Assembly: GCF_000237925.1 (NCBI RefSeq) | Contig: NC_031501.1 | Coordinates: 870,286 to 934,285, forward strand | Direction: 5' to 3' | DNA length: 64,000 bases | Origin: Schistosoma mansoni | Taxonomy: Eukaryota > Platyhelminthes > Trematoda > Strigeidida > Schistosomatidae | Part shown: piece by piece, positions 47,201 through 57,338 of the stretch | How the letters are laid out: each line of letters starts with the position of its first letter | How positions within the stretch are numbered: the stretch's first letter is position 1 | Translations under genes and position numbers: made by a program | Notes under the pieces: generated by a model | What the model was told of the DNA's origin: nothing | The model's input: the letters and a program-made list of their open reading frames with translations, nothing else | The model's database searches: none

Positions 47201-48798
47201 TGTGCCTTAAATTAAAAATATATTGACCTTTCGGTTAATCATCAACTAGTTTGTTACTTTAATATGACTGAGTTATGGAATCTGAATGGTATATGATCGT
47301 GGTTGTTTATATTGTAAATATACACATATTTGTAGATGTATGGGATTGTTCAAAATGGACTAGAATTATACGTTGTTTTTGTCAAAGATCAATCTCAGTT
47401 GGGGTATCTTTGAAAACTAGGAAAGGTTGGGCAATTATTTCTTCCTAGTGTAGGACTTCTCAGCGATGCATACCCACAACTCCAACAGCGTTAGGACCCT
47501 GGGATAGCCCGATGATCATTTGATGCCATTTAGCATAACGATTTCGCTCCCAACATAGAGATCAAATATATCTGGAACGAAGTAGCTATCCATTACTTTT
47601 TTTTTCAAAATTAACCCAATTGGAATCAGTGCTTAATAAATACAATTTACAAATTAAATCAATCTTTACAAGTCCGTTTTCAGAAGGGGTTTGGTGGAGA
47701 TTTTAGTTATTTTATAGAGTTGAAATCGTGATTCGATTGAAGCTAGACCACTATTGAAAACCTGGAAGCACTGAACGGCCGTTTCGTCCTATTGTGAGAG
47801 TGAAAATATTCGATACTAACGTCGCGACAGTCCTACTGTATAGGAGCTGAAACGTGAAGAACTACTACATCCTTTGTCAAGAAGGTGCAAGTATTTATAA
47901 ACGATCACTTACGCGAAGTACTCAACCTTCACTGGCCGGTAACTATCAGCAATAGCGTTTTATGGGAGAAGGCAAACCAGCTTCCATCTGAAGAGGACAT
48001 TAGGAAAAGACGTTGGAAGTGGATATGAAAAACATTAGGGAAGTCACTAGTGTGCATTACAAAGCAAGCCCTAAGTTGGAATCCGGAAGGGAAGCAGATA
48101 AGAGGAAGGTCAATGAACACGCTTCGCCTGAAAATAGAGGCAGAATTGAAAAAATGACTGAACTGGTAAGGATTGCTCAGGACAGGATTGGATGAGAAAG
48201 CAGCTATGAAGCCTATGCTTTTNNNNNNNNNNNNNNNNNNNNNNNNNNNNNNNNNNNNNNNNNNNNNNNNNNNNNNNNNNNNNNNNNNNNNNNNNNNNNN
48301 NNNNNNNNNNNNNNNNNNNNNNNNNNNNNNNNNNNNNNNNNNNNNNNNNNNNNNNNNNNNNNNNNNNNNNNNNNNNNNNNNNNNNNNNNNNNNNNNNNNN
48401 NNNNNNNNNNNNNNNNNNNNNNCAGTCTCGCGCCCGAGCGCTTAACCGATAGACCACTGGGTTCGAATCTCGCGAGGCGGGATCGTGAATGAGCACTGCT
48501 GAGGAGTCCCATAATGAGACAAAATGGCCGTTCAGTGCTTCCAGGTTTTCGATGGTGGTCTAGCTTCGGTCAACTCATGATCTCAACTCTATAAAATCCC
48601 TTTTCAACTATAATAAAATTATTCTTTTCTCAACTTATCTATTTATTATAGCGTTTAAATTCCGCTGGTATAATGCTATCAACAACTGAATCATTATTAT
48701 TTGAGTTAATTAAAACAAAAGATTCACCATATTTCAATTTGGTTAAAAGTATAGTACGCACACATTTACCAGATCATCCTGCATTGATCCACTATTGA
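41205..48798 (+). CDS. Isochorismatase-domain hydrolase (ISOC1/2-like)
   Basis: Five exons, all introns in phase 0 with gt/ag ends: 41205-41327, 41374-41421, 41487-41639, 42738-42854, 48652-48798; 195 residues, close to human ISOC2. Family features: Asp19 in FLMCDVQ, the [12 protein letters not shown] strand (residues 46-57) leading to YSKGLGKT, Lys80 in VVDKTSFS, and nucleophile Cys112 in [13 protein letters not shown]; then [20 protein letters not shown] (residues 128-147) and the C-terminal helices. Asp-Lys-Cys is the cysteine-hydrolase triad of this superfamily; the physiological substrate of animal ISOC proteins is not established. Intron 1 is 46 bp, intron 2 65 bp, intron 3 1.1 kb and intron 4 5.8 kb, the last two filled with retroelements. 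The start is the first Met before the conserved strand; upstream codons stay open to 41163, so a slightly longer form cannot be excluded. Confidence 0.93.
41758..41831 (+). tRNA. tRNA-Ala(AGC)-like sequence, SINE head
   Basis: Reads as a tRNA-Ala: GGGGTTG acceptor strand, GCTC/GAGC D-stem, anticodon loop TTAGCAT with AGC, CCGGG T-stem. Mismatches occur in the acceptor, anticodon and T stems, and the T-loop reads attgatg instead of the usual ttcga form, so it is unlikely to be a working tRNA gene. It continues directly into the Ala-SINE body and lies inside intron 3 of the isochorismatase gene. Confidence 0.6.
41758..42275 (+). mobile_element. Ala-SINE with tRNA-Ala-like head
   Basis: The only copy in the window with a tRNA-like head. 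The body runs from about 41845 (ccctcaaattccctggta) through the shared 3' tail (42210-42255) to aaataaataaataaa. It sits in intron 3 of the isochorismatase gene, same strand. Confidence 0.85.
42335..42580 (+). mobile_element. Ala-SINE, degenerate fragment
   Basis: Body blocks ttctcgtggcaaggttgttta, aaccgggttgatggg and gagttggaaaaccctgat are recognisable; 5' and 3' parts eroded. In isochorismatase intron 3. Confidence 0.75.
42985..43160 (+). mobile_element. CR1-like LINE 3' end
   Basis: Encodes a broken [13 protein letters not shown]-like motif homologous to 35050-35110, followed by ctgtccttcctaagttgaa. Duplicated at 45353-45528. Confidence 0.6.
43220..43354 (+). mobile_element. SINE-B, degenerate
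   Basis: ttcagtggtttgaagtttaag head remnant, cttgggttccgtt B box, then a hammerhead-like block with core ctgagga and stem II, but gaga in place of gaaa. Duplicated at 45588-45722. Confidence 0.7.
43355..44265 (-). mobile_element. RTE-C 3' end, split by an Ala-SINE
   Basis: Reversed RTE-C: 3' untranslated region (43355-43407 and 43933-44100) and C-terminal coding remnant (ccaaccaggtagtctgcatc, 44184-44203, and the following gagccatgttgg complement). The empty equivalent at 60030-60240 lacks the SINE. Duplicated at 45723-46633. Confidence 0.82.
43408..43932 (+). mobile_element. Ala-SINE with target-site duplication
   Basis: A 525-bp element flanked by 12-base direct repeats aagttaacatac (43396-43407 and 43933-43944). 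It begins gcccccaaatgccctgg, which fixes the 5' end of the common, headless form. Its copy is at 45776-46300. Confidence 0.92.
44430..44757 (-). mobile_element. RTE-B 3' fragment
   Basis: Reversed 3' untranslated region and end of the coding region ([19 protein letters not shown] block) with the A-rich tail at 44436-44455. Copy at 46798-47125. Confidence 0.88.
45006..45110 (-). mobile_element. SINE-B, very degenerate
   Basis: Weak reversed similarity (ttgaaaactaggaaa, cctagtgtaggacttctcagc). Copy at 47374-47478. Confidence 0.45.
45242..47609 (+). repeat. 2368-bp tandem duplication, unit 2
   Basis: Second unit, nearly identical to 42874-45241. It ends at the atccattact block, after which the sequence departs from unit 1. 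Confidence 0.95.
45776..46300 (+). mobile_element. Ala-SINE in second tandem unit
   Basis: Duplicate of 43408-43932, with the same flanking aagttaacatac repeats at 45764-45775 and 46301-46312. It arose by the tandem duplication, not by a second insertion. Confidence 0.9.
47690..47795 (-). mobile_element. SINE-B 3' part
   Basis: Reversed SINE-B end (agctagaccactattgaaaa, ggaagcactgaacggccg) cut off in the hammerhead region where the next RTE-A fragment starts. Confidence 0.8.
47796..48222 (+). mobile_element. RTE-A 3' fragment, ends at gap
   Basis: Forward RTE-A C-terminal region (agagtgaaaatattcgatac, [20 protein letters not shown]-type block near 47920-47990) with frameshifts. The 3' terminus is hidden by the N run. 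Confidence 0.8.
48223..48422. other. Assembly gap (200 N)
   Basis: A run of exactly 200 N, probably a gap of unknown true size, inside isochorismatase intron 4. Confidence 0.99.
48423..48605 (+). mobile_element. SINE-B beside the gap
   Basis: A short reversed head (48423-48460) is followed by a forward copy from the B box (gggttcgaatctcgcgagg) to the 3' end. The hammerhead-like block has a well-placed stem I and core ctgagga, but the ggacgaaa segment is mutated. Confidence 0.78.
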
Positions 48799-48914
48799 AT
48801 TCATTGAAATCCATGTTTGTTCTCCTTTTTTCTAATTCTGTATGATTTCGTTTTAAATTTTAATACAACATATTTTCCATGAATTGTTTGTTGATATATT
48901 TATACTTTGTAAAG

Positions 48915-48985
48915 AATTACTATTGTGGTGTATGCTACTGATGTCGACAGTGATAAGTAGTATGTATCATTAATCGAAAGTGAGA
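48915..48985 (-). repeat. Palindrome-bearing short repeat
   Basis: Reversed copy of the unit at 14352-14430 (gtggtgtatgctactgatgt, gtcgacagtgataagtagta). It lies 120 bases downstream of the isochorismatase stop codon. Confidence 0.6.
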
Positions 48986-48992
48986 TGTCTGG

Positions 48993-49425
48993 CTTACTTA
49001 CTTACGCCTGTTACCCTCAATAGAGCATAGGCCGCCGACCAACATTCTCCAACACACTCTGTCCTGGGCCTTCCTTTCTAGTTCTATCCAATTTTTGTTC
49101 ATTCTTCTCATGTCTGTCTCCATTTCTCGGCGTAATGTGTTCTTTGGTCTTCCTCTTCTCCTTTGGCTTTCAGGATTCCATGTGAGGGCTTGTCTTGTGA
49201 CACAGTTGGGCGATTTCCTCAATGTGTATCCTATCCACTTCCGGCTCTTCCTCTACTGGATGGAATCTGGTTTGTTGTCTCCCACAGTAGATTGTTGCTG
49301 ATAGTGTCTGACCAACGGATCTGAAGTATTTTGCGTAGACAACTTGTTATAAACACCTGTATCTTCTGGATGATGACTTTCGTAGTTCTCCACATCTCTG
49401 CCCCATAGAGTAGAACTGTCTTGAC
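48993..49425 (-). mobile_element. RTE-A 3' end
   Basis: Reversed terminus (cttacttacttacgcctgtt) followed by C-terminal coding sequence; frame 49222-48998 has [20 protein letters not shown] and [12 protein letters not shown]. Confidence 0.88.
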
Positions 49426-50290
49426 ATGTGTGGCGACAGAAGGTTAGTAAGATCAAAGAAAAGAGAACGAGAACAAAGAACGATTAGTGTGGAAACGAAA
49501 GAATTGACTGATAATATCAATTGCTGTCACAAAAACAGTGTCTTAAAGCTAAGTATGTCTACACTTGTACTTGATAGGCGAATTATGCGAGATGGTGGTC
49601 ATCTTGAAGATCGTTTAAATGTCTCACTTAATAACATCGTTGAATATGTTAGACAGCGAATTAAAATAACTGGTTCTCAGAGGTGTTCGATGATACACTT
49701 TGCAGAACAATAGACTCTACCGGCCTAACTGAAAACATAGCAGGTTGATGGTGGGAAAAAGTACCATTAATGAATCCAGTCGCGGTATAATGAAGGTGAC
49801 TTTAAAATAGTATTGTACTCATAAACCTCACGATAGATTTCTAGAAGTCCCAAAGTGAATTTATTATGTGTGTAGTCAACTATGTCAGGATGAAAATAGT
49901 AGCTCACTGATTAAACTATATAAGTCGAGTATACGGAACAAAAACACTCAACGTTTGGGATTCGACCCCATGTTTGGTTGGTGATGCGGGTTCGTGAATG
50001 TTGACGTACCTGATCAGTCCTATCATACTCATTACTACCCAACGAAGGCTAATGAAGAAATTACACTAATTTTTTATACTACTTAAAGTAGGCAAATTCG
50101 GAACTAATATTTTTCCTCACTTGTTGTTATTGTTTCGTTTCCGAAAATCCATTAACTGTTCACATCATCCACTGTGTTGCTGGATGAGATCCACATTTGT
50201 GAGTATAATGTCACTTTTCGGTACTGTATACTAAAAAACTACTTTGTGCTGTGTCGTTTATTTTTCCATGAGTACACACGAAATATATAT
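49426..50290. other. Unassigned stretch with open frame
   Basis: A 95-residue frame at 49426-49713 begins in the LINE edge and continues into unrecognised sequence. No domain or splice model found. AT-rich afterwards. Confidence 0.3.
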
Positions 50291-50296
50291 TGATAT

Positions 50297-50610
50297 ATCA
50301 GAACTCAGTAGCTGAGTGGATAACGCGATGGCGTTTGAAGTGAACGGCACTGGGTTCGAGTCTCAGAGTGAACATCAACTCTGAGATGCAGGTACATCCA
50401 GCTGACGAGTCCCAAATAGGACGAAACGCGCGTCGTGGATTCCACTGCTAGCCACTGTCTATCTTTGCTCATAATGCTTGTGAATTAAGGCTATATCGAG
50501 GCAATACGCATAATATGCACATATGCCAATTCGAGACTGACCAGTTGCAGTCCTAACAAATCAATGGGAAAATTCAACCCAACAATACTAAGTGAATATA
50601 TTGATATTGT
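50297..50610 (+). mobile_element. Smα-like SINE with hammerhead and 3' extension
   Basis: tRNA-Ser-like head (A box gtagctgagtggataac; B box gggttcgagtct), hammerhead at 50393-50446, then a 3' extension (50460-50610) ending at the aatactaagtgaata block. Confidence 0.88.
50393..50446 (+). ncRNA. Hammerhead ribozyme (Smα type)
   Basis: Core ctgacga 50402-50408, stem II gtcc/ggac with caaata loop, gaaa 50422-50426 region, short acgcgcgt stem III and gtc cleavage site ending at 50434. Stem I atccag faces gtggat, leaving a mismatch at the base pair next to the core. All core residues are present; activity is inferred. Confidence 0.8.
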
Positions 50611-50919
50611 TCGAAATCATGTAAATGACTATTTGGAGGTACTGTGTTTATTGAGTTGAGTTTTGAAGCTTTCATTTTCTTACTAGACAACATAATCAGC
50701 TATTAAAATTTCCTTTCAATTGATTGATAGCTTATTCTGTTAACCTGAGATTTGATCGGTTGATTGTCCACAGTTGTGTGGCCGTTGTCACCCTGTTAGT
50801 GTTGATTGTTTCTTTCTGACCTCGTACCTAGCCTTACTGTTGTTTGTCCTTTTTCTTATTGGTTAGAAAGTGATTAGCTGTCTTACAATTAGTAGTCACT
50901 GAATAAAATGATTTCTTTT
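50611..50919. other. Unassigned stretch
   Basis: No gene or repeat recognised. Confidence 0.35.
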
Positions 50920-51145
50920 ATAGAGTTGAGATCAAGAGTCAATTGACGCCTGGAAGCACTGGGTGGCTGTTTCGCCCTACTATGGAAGTCCTCAACAGTT
51001 CGCATCCTGGATCCCGCACTCGCGAGATTCCAACCCAGGACCTACTAGTCTCGCGCCAGAGCACTTAACCGATAGACCACTGAGCCGGCCACCATCCAAC
51101 GGTGTTAATATCTAACTTCAACTAATCCACGAAGTTGAGCAACTA
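50920..51145 (-). mobile_element. SINE-B, nearly full length
   Basis: Reversed copy with A box (cttaaccgatagaccactga), B box (aacccaggacc) and leader at 51140. The hammerhead-like core reads ttgagga and stem II is eroded. Confidence 0.83.
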
Positions 51146-51699
51146 TTCACCAATGCCATTAGTGAGTTGATATCTCCCAACAGATCGGGTTAAACTCCAC
51201 TGGTTACTGCTTCTCACTAGAACTCCAGGAAAAAATGATTTCTTTCCAATTATTGTAATGTATCTATCTTCATCATGAACCTATGCTATCTTATCCATCA
51301 TCTCTGTATATTTGAGACCTACCTTAATCATCTGGTCTTGTTTTTAGATAAATGACTGTGTAGTGTTGATAGATCATAAGTAACAAGCAAGAAATAAAAA
51401 GGAAATTTGAACCCGATCTTTGTGCTTAAGAATGTCGGTAGTTAATCGCCAACTTCCGTGGCAGCAAACAGCATAAAAATGAGTCATTTCTTTATTTTTC
51501 ACTATTTAGTTATGATTACAATCCTATGAGGTCAACTCAAAATACTTTGTTTCTGTATTTGTAATAAATGTTTGCTAGTTTATTTAGAAGTTTTTGTAGA
51601 GATAAGGGTTATAAATTGTGACCTTGTGGCCTATTAATATATATAACGTAATGATACCGCCAATTAGAGAACAGTGACTTATCAACCGGATCGATGACG
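51146..51699. other. Unassigned stretch
   Basis: AT-rich; no gene or repeat recognised. Confidence 0.35.
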
Positions 51700-52010
51700 C
51701 ATAAAACCTGTAGGAGTAGTTTAGATTCTTTATCGGTCCCTCTTCCTGCCTGTACAGTTCAGAAAAACAATCTCAGCCTCTGCGATATGAATCGTTATAG
51801 TTCAAACATACTGGGTTTATTACCAAACAAAATGACCACATCGTACCATAAAATAGAAAATAAAATTTGTACAGGATCTAGCCTAAAGTGGCTGTGAATA
51901 TGGGAGACCGTAATTAATAGACTGGGTATAACCCAGGAATAGTTAATCGTACAGTAATAGTCTATGGGTCAAAATAAAGCTTATAGTAAGAGGAACATAA
52001 ATATATATAG
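51700..52010 (+). repeat. Dispersed repeat, LTR-like
   Basis: Second copy of the 31436-31760 repeat. The 67-residue frame inside it is not considered real. Confidence 0.5.
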
Positions 52011-52439
52011 TTGGGGTAACAGTAAAAAAAAGAGTACTGGATAGATATCTTGTCTTAGTATGGGACTCCTGGGTAGTGCACATTTAGCAATCCATTAGAG
52101 AAGTTGAACACAACTTTCAGGTTCTATAGCCAACCTTCATCTACTAGATCCACTGGGGTTGAGGTCCTGTGACACAATTCAGATTTCAATGGATTTACTA
52201 TATAGCAAGTGTGGTGGTTATTCAATACCGTTAGTGACAACCGTTTCATTGTCGACAAGTCTGAACTCAATCAATCACGATTTCAATAAAATCTTGGATT
52301 AAATCACTAATGATCTGACTGCTATAGTTTATCTGTAGAGGTTTTATGGAGATTAGTTTAGTTTTTAAGTAGTATTTTTATTATTTACTTTTGTTATATC
52401 ACGTAATTAGATCGTGTACTGTAATATTCTGAAAACTTC

Positions 52440-52760
52440 AGTTCAATTTCATTTGTTAAGGTTTTAAATCTTCCCATTGTTGGTGTTAAGGACTGAAATT
52501 AATCAGTCCCCTTTTTGACATAGAGGCATCTTGGGCGAATTGCTTTGACATTTGACATTAAGTCATAAGTATTTCTTGAACAAATTTGTACAAGTCAGTG
52601 ACTAAAGAAGTACCGCGTTGAAAGCAAATAATATTGGATTCGAGGTTCAGCGTTAACACCAAAATCGGGATGGAAGTATACCCAACTGGGAAGTCCCAAA
52701 TAAAATGAAACATTTATTCTGGGTTTTATTGTTAGCCACTATCAAAACTATACTTGAAAA
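52440..52760 (+). mobile_element. Smα-like SINE, degenerate
   Basis: Same layout as the 23510 copy: the cttcccattg/ggactgaaattaatcagtc segment first, then a decayed tRNA-Ser-like head and a hammerhead remnant (caactgggaagtcccaaata, then aatgaaac). Confidence 0.65.
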
Positions 52761-53011
52761 AAGGTTAATTAAATAATTTGCAAAAACATTAATTTCAACT
52801 TCATTGTAAGAACGTACCTGCCAAATAACTAATTCCTCATTGATTAGAATTCCGCCAACAAGACGTTTTAAAAAAAAATTGGCTAAACATATATTAATCC
52901 ATATGTAGCTATAAGAAGAAAACAAATGAAATCTATCGATACTATGCAAGCATTGCTTCCCTTATTTTTGTTCAGAATTGATAAAGGAAACCAAGTCACT
53001 AAAAAGTTATT
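52761..53011. other. Unassigned stretch
   Basis: AT-rich; a minus-strand 98-residue frame at 52653-52949 overlaps the SINE remnant and is not supported. Confidence 0.3.
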
Positions 53012-53129
53012 ATTACAAGGAGACACCAAACAAATGTGCGCCACATAAATCATTCCATTTGTGTGAGGACTAGCACACTGTCCGGGCTTCCAAACCGAAG
53101 GAGGGGGTTTTCTCAGGGGTCACACCCCG
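53012..53129 (-). mobile_element. Ala-SINE, 3' part, split by RTE-A
   Basis: Reversed Ala-SINE sequence (caaatgtgcgccacataaa; tttgtgtgagg; cacaccccg) interrupted at 53130 by RTE-A and resuming at 56321. Confidence 0.82.
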
Positions 53130-56100
53130 CCTGTAGCTCTTCTAGAGTTACTGCCGGTCCCAAACCCGGGTAAAGGAGGAGGGTCGGGCATGGGGTTAGC
53201 GACCCCATCCCGTAGAAAAGCTAACTCGCTAAAAAAAAACGCTAACCAGAAAAAATAATTCAAACCATTTAAAATCTGCCCTGGGACTTGAAGGAATAAT
53301 TATAACGTCTCATGATGAAAGCCGAAATTCTTCGGAAGTCACGAGACCGATGCACCTTCTAACAACCAGAGCAACACTCTTTATAGGTACATGGAACGTC
53401 CGGACAATGTGGGAGACAGGAAAGACCAGCCAAATAGCAATGGAAATGAGGAGATACAACTTGGCAGTACTCGGAATCAGCGAAACCCATTGGACACAAG
53501 CTGGACAACAAAGGCCAAGTACAGGAGAGATGCTGCTGTACTCCGGTCACGAAGGGGAAAATGCTCCACACACTCAGGGAGTTGCTCTAATGCTGTCCAG
53601 AGAAGCACAAAATGCACTTGTAGGATGGGAATCTCATGGACCCAGGATAATCAAAGCATCATTCAGAACAAAGAAGCAAGGGATCACAATGAACATTATC
53701 CAATGTTATGCACACACCAATGATAGCAACGACGATGATAAAGATCAGTTCTATGAAAGGCTGCAATCGATCATAGCGAAGTGCTCACGAAAGGACCTCA
53801 CCATCCTGATGGGAGATCTAAATGCTAAAGTTGGAGTGGACAACACAGGATATGAAGATGTAATTGGACGACATAGACTAGGAGAGAGAAATGAAAATGG
53901 GAAGAGACTTGCAAACCTATATGCATTCAACAAATTGGTTATAGGCGGCACAATATTCCCACACAAACGCATACACAAAGCTACATGGATCTCACCGGAC
54001 CACACCACAGAGAACCAGATAGATCACATCTGTATCAACAAAGAATTCCGAAGGACAATGGAAGATGTGAGAACCAAGAGAGGAGCTGACATAGCTTCAA
54101 ATCGCCACCTGGTTGTGGCCAAGATGAGACTGAAGCTAAAGAAACACTGGACAACTGGACAAACAGCACTACAAAGGTTCAATACAGCCTTCCTTCGAGA
54201 TATTGACAAGCTCAATGAATTCAAGATAACTCTCAACAACAGGTTCCAGGCTCTACAGGATCTACTGAATGAACAAGAAACTACTTTGGAGGACAACTGG
54301 AAAGGGATCAAAGAAGCACTAACTTCAACGTGTCAGGAGGTCCTTGGTCCTACGAAGCATCATCACAAGGAATGGGTCTCTATGGCAACCCTGGACAAAA
54401 TTCAAGAAAGGAAGAACAAGAAACTAGCAATTAACAACAGCCGAACACGAGCAGAGGAAGTCAAAGCACAAGCAGACTACGCAGAAGCAAACAGGGAAGT
54501 GAAGAAAAGCATTAAGGCCGACAAGCAGAAATACATGGGAGAACTAGCAACGACGGCGGGAAAAGCTGCAAGAGAAGGGAATATGAGCCAACTATATGAT
54601 ACAACGAAGAAATTGGCAGGGAGATATAGCAAACCAGAGAGACCAGTAAAGGGCAAAGAAGGGAAGACAATCACAGAGATTCAAGAACAAAGGAAAAGAT
54701 GGGCAGAATACTTCGAGGAACTGCTGAATAGACCAGCCCCATTGAACCCACCGAACATCGAAGCAGCACACACTGACCTTCCTATAGGTGTCACTCCACC
54801 AACGATCGAAGAAGTCAAGATGGCCATCAGACAAATCAAAAGTGGGAAGGTGGCAGGACCTGACAATATACCAGCTGAAGCACTGAAGTCAGACATTGAA
54901 ATAACTGCAAACATGCTTCACCTTCTATTCAAGAAGATTTGGGAAGAGGAACAAGTGCCAACGGACTGGGAAGAAGGATACCTCATCGAGATACCAAAGA
55001 AATGAGATCTGAGCAAATGTGAGAATTACGGAGAAATCACACTGTTGTCAGTACCAGGAAAAGTTTTCAACAGTGTTGCTGAACCGGATGAAAGACGCAG
55101 TAGACACACAACTTCGAGATCAACAGGCTGGATTCCGTAAGGATCGGTCGTGCACAGACCAGATTGCGACACTACGTGTCATCGTTGAACAATCAATTGA
55201 GTGGAACTCATCACTATACATCAACTTCATTAACTATGAGAAGGCGTTTGACAGTGTGGACAAGAGGACGTTATGGAAACTTCTTCGACACTATGGAGTT
55301 CCTGAAAAGATTGTCAACATTATCCAGAACTCATACGATGGACTACAGTGCAAAGTGGTGCATGGAGGACAGCTGACTTTTCAGTAAGGACCGGAGTCAG
55401 ACAAGGTTGTCTACTCTCCCCCTTATTTCTTCTGGTGATTGACTGGATTATGAAGACTTCGACATCTGAGGGTAAGCACGGAATACAATGGACTTCTCAG
55501 AATCAATTAAATGATTTGGACTTCGCAGATGACCTAGCCCTCCTCTCTCACACACACGAACAAATACAGACAAAGACAGCAAATGTAGCAGCAGCCTCTG
55601 CATCGACAGGTCTCCACATTCACAAAGGAAAAAGCAAGATTCTCAAACACAACACGGAGAACACCAACCCAATCACACTTGATGGCGAAATTCTCGAAGA
55701 GGTGGAAACATTCACGTACCTGGGAAGCATCAATTATGAAGAAGGAGGATCTGATGCAGATGTAAAGGCGAGGATTGGCAAAGCAAGGACAGCATTTCTA
55801 CAATTGAACAAAATATGGAACTCAAAACAACTGTCAACTAACTTGAAAGTGAGAATCTTTAATACGAACGTCAAGACAGTCCTACTGTACGGAGCTGAAA
55901 CGTGGAGAACTACTACGACCATCATCAGGAAGAAACAGGTACTTATAAATAGTTGTCTACGCAAAATCCTCAACATCCATTGGCTGGATACTATCAGAAA
56001 CAGCGTTTTATGGGGGAGGACAAACCAGCTTCCAGCTGAAGAGGAAATTAGGAAAAGACGTTTGAAGTGGATCGGACATACATTAAGGAAATCACCAATG

Positions 56101-56320
56101 AGCATCACGAGGCAATCCCTATTTCGGAATCCAGAAAGGAAGCGGAAAAGTGAAAGGCCGAAGAACGCAATACAATGGGAAATAGAAGCAGATATAAAAA
56201 GGATGAATGGTAACTGGAAAGAACTGGAAAGGAAGGCTCAGGACAGAGTTGGATAGAGAATGCTGGTGAGCGGCCTATGCTCCTCGACGAGGGGTAACAG
56301 GTGTAAGTAAGTAAGTAAGT
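53130..56320 (+). mobile_element. RTE-A LINE, full length with TSD
   Basis: Flanked by the 8-base direct repeat acaccccg (53122-53129 and 56321-56328), which fixes a 3191-bp element. A leader of ~220 bases (hairpin atggg...ccccat at 53190-53208) precedes the coding region: frame 53350-55005 (551 residues) has endonuclease motifs GTWNVRTMW, GISETHW, GDLNAKVG, IDHICIN and the linker, ending at a tga (55003) before the RT core. RT continues in broken frames 55019-55387 and 55348-56256: AGFRKDRSCTDQIATLR, motif A FINYEKAFDS, motif B RTGVRQGC, motif [11 protein letters not shown], then [11 protein letters not shown] and [12 protein letters not shown]. Defects: nonsense at 55003, a two-base loss near 55070, a frameshift near 55380, and Asn in place of the first Asp of motif A. 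The tail is (taag)n. Confidence 0.95.
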
Positions 56321-56480
56321 ACACCCCGAGCCTTTGACCTAAAGGTCTAATCTACAAGGCAGTGTAGAAACGTAAGGAGATGCAGTTCCCTGCTAGCTGG
56401 TGACAAACTAATAGGCTCATGTGCCAAACGTTTTCTTAGGATCCTGGAGCCCATGTGCACCACTGGTTTTAAATCAATGT
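56321..56480 (-). mobile_element. Ala-SINE, continuation after RTE-A
   Basis: Continues the reversed Ala-SINE interrupted at 53129 (gagcctttgacctaaaggtc; tcctggagcccatgtgcacc); the 5' part is lost after 56480. Confidence 0.82.
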
Positions 56481-57114
56481 AAGATCCATTTTGAAGGTGA
56501 AAATCCCTCCATGTATACCTTTGCAACTTCTTTTTAACAGTTTCTTTATTTGTACGTATTGTTAATCTTTTTGATGCCAATTGAGACTGTAATGTTTAAT
56601 ATTTATAATAGTTTTCTCATCTTTTCTGTCGCTTTCACTGGGTTTCTATGTTTCTTCTTGAATTGTATCTGGCGGCTGCCATATTGATTGTTCCATCTTT
56701 GACTGTGTTGCTTGATTGAACTGGGATCGTGCATTTTGGTTGTTAATTGGAGCACTTTCTCAGAATTGGAAATACTATGTGTTATAAAGCAACACCTGAA
56801 ACGCATTTTTTAATTGATCTATCCAGGAAGGATAGAATAACACTTATTTTTTGGAGCGTTCAGTAATTTTCCTATATTTCTTATCACTTTGCTATTTATT
56901 GTAATTTAGATTGATTATTTTGGGATCAATTGTTAGTTGAATAACTGTGTGGTAATATTTGTTTAGGTAAATTTGTACATTTGTATATATGATGAATTTT
57001 AGAACCGTTATTACCCTAATCATCATGTTCTGATTTCGATTGGAGTGTGCGAGTTTCTTCACTTTTACCTACCAGTTATACAGCAGCCGGACCTATTGGA
57101 ATTTAGGTTTGTAT
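56481..57114. other. Unassigned stretch
   Basis: No gene or known repeat recognised; the short minus-strand frames at 56347-56806 lack domains. Confidence 0.3.
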
Positions 57115-57338
57115 CTTACAATCAGGGTTTTTCAACCCTCCTAGGTGGATCTTCCGTATCCCGGTTAAAGCGTCGGACATTCGCTTTTCGTCCTTTCAAT
57201 TCCGTAAACAACAATAACGCCTCGAGAAGGTAGTGAGTAAGACTTTCATGGCAGTGATTGTATGCACGTGACCATGTGGGAGCATTTGGATAGGGAGAGC
57301 TGACTGTTCTCACTCTCAGCTGTACCAGGGCAAAAAAA
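57115..57338 (-). mobile_element. Ala-SINE, 5' half
   Basis: Reversed: caatcagggtttttcaaccc to gtaccagggca. The 3' half is absent. Confidence 0.8.

Noticed and set aside
48110-48512. Reading frames crossing the N run
   Set aside because: They consist mostly of undefined residues across an assembly gap.
53751-54914. Minus-strand frames of 65-95 residues
   Set aside because: Antisense shadows of the RTE-A endonuclease frame.
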